A stretch of 64,000 nt of DNA from Tolypothrix sp. FACHB-123. Its GTDB lineage: Bacteria; Cyanobacteriota; Cyanobacteriia; Cyanobacteriales; Nostocaceae. This document shows, in pieces, positions 63,775 through 64,000 of the stretch. The DNA is taken from contig NZ_JACJRE010000011.1 in assembly GCF_014697075.1 (NCBI RefSeq), positions 62,001 to 126,000 of the forward strand, written 5' to 3'. Every line of letters begins with the position of its first letter. The stretch's first letter is position 1. Under the pieces are notes generated by a model. That model was not told the DNA's origin and did not search any database. It worked only from the letters and a program-made list of their open reading frames with translations. The translations under genes and the position numbers were made by a program.

Positions 63775-63815
63775 GACTGATTTATTTTAGATTTGTCATC
63801 ATTAATATTAGGATT

Positions 63816-63843
63816 GTTAGGGTGGGCGATCGCTCACCCTAAC
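63816..63843. terminator. Bidirectional terminator with HIP1 in the loop
   Basis: Stem GTTAGGGTG / CACCCTAAC enclosing GGCGATCGCT, followed by TTTATT on the plus strand. It lies between the exported-protein gene and the convergent YggT gene. Confidence 0.75.
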
Positions 63844-63867
63844 TTTATTCCCACTGTGGCGGAGTTG

Positions 63868-64000
63868 TTAAAAAATCAATATAGCTTTCAGGGTAGGAAG
63901 CAACCAGTCGCCAGCTAATTGCAATACCAAGAAGGCGATGATGGGAGAAAAATCTATCCCGCCTAGTGGAGGAATAATAGAGCGGAAAAGATTGAGATAA
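63868..64000 (-). CDS. YggT-family membrane protein, 3' end only
   Basis: A partial gene running off the right edge. The minus strand encodes LNLFRSIIPPLGGIDFSPII, AFLVLQLAGDWLLPTLK, AILIF and TAA at 63868. The PPLGGIDFSPI segment is the hallmark of the second YggT (Ycf19) membrane repeat. YggT proteins are small membrane proteins implicated in cell/plastid division and thylakoid organisation. The start lies outside the window. Confidence 0.82.
   Translation of the reverse strand, partial: YLNLFRSIIPPLGGIDFSPIIAFLVLQLAGDWLLPTLKAILIF

Overview
The window looks like chromosomal DNA of a filamentous, probably heterocyst-forming (Nostocales) cyanobacterium. The main reasons are frequent HIP1 octamers (GCGATCGC), an oxygen-dependent chlorophyll cyclase (AcsF), an OCP-like helical carotenoid protein, a CpcS/CpeS bilin lyase, an Atx1-type copper chaperone, LL-diaminopimelate aminotransferase, and many short heptameric and foldback intergenic repeats typical of Nostoc, Calothrix and Tolypothrix relatives. 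The genus cannot be fixed from the sequence alone.

Layout. 1-1.0 kb: the leader-proximal end of a leftward CRISPR array, a 21-bp minisatellite and a nested foldback element. 1.0-11.3 kb: a small conserved gene, a giant secreted filamentous-haemagglutinin-like exoprotein carrying an internal P-domain and about 20 near-identical 31-residue repeats, then a secreted TPR-CHAT protease candidate. 11.3-16.9 kb: two tandem paralogous membrane proteins, a CruP-like flavoprotein divergent from a helical carotenoid protein, and a repeat-rich stretch with a gene remnant. 17-27.4 kb: PIN/TRAM protein, HemW, a DASS-type anion permease followed by glycerate kinase and a threonine aldolase, DUF2996, a TM2 protein, a decayed IS200/IS605 tnpB end, and acsF. 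27.8-34.6 kb: a DUF6174 protein, a class A flavin monooxygenase, a collagen-like secreted protein and a ClC-CBS-USP-USP transporter whose gating glutamate is glutamine.

34.8-40.6 kb is the most interesting block. It holds a COG0523 metallochaperone-type GTPase with a histidine-rich loop, folE, an FAD/NAD(P) oxidoreductase, a second P-loop protein, and two calcineurin-like phosphoesterase paralogues with altered metal ligands. Three Fur-family (probably Zur) operators sit in front of the first, third and fourth genes, so the block reads as a zinc-starvation cluster. 40.6-44.9 kb is the leftward secE-nusG-rplK-rplA-rplJ-rplL ribosomal cluster with an rplJ leader, tRNA-Trp(CCA), and rplS.

45-64 kb holds a glycosyltransferase, an RND efflux pump (permease plus adaptor, no outer-membrane factor), a CpcS/CpeS lyase, a stress-type SDR, and a second DUF6174 protein. 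A MerR-type 20-bp-spacer promoter reads through a DUF305 remnant into an Atx1-like copper chaperone. These are followed by a CSE-like EF-hand protein, dapL, a Ser/Thr kinase, a GSP17M-like stress protein, small hypotheticals, an alpha/beta hydrolase and the 3' end of a YggT-family gene.

All functions are inferred from motif recognition and context. No database search was run.
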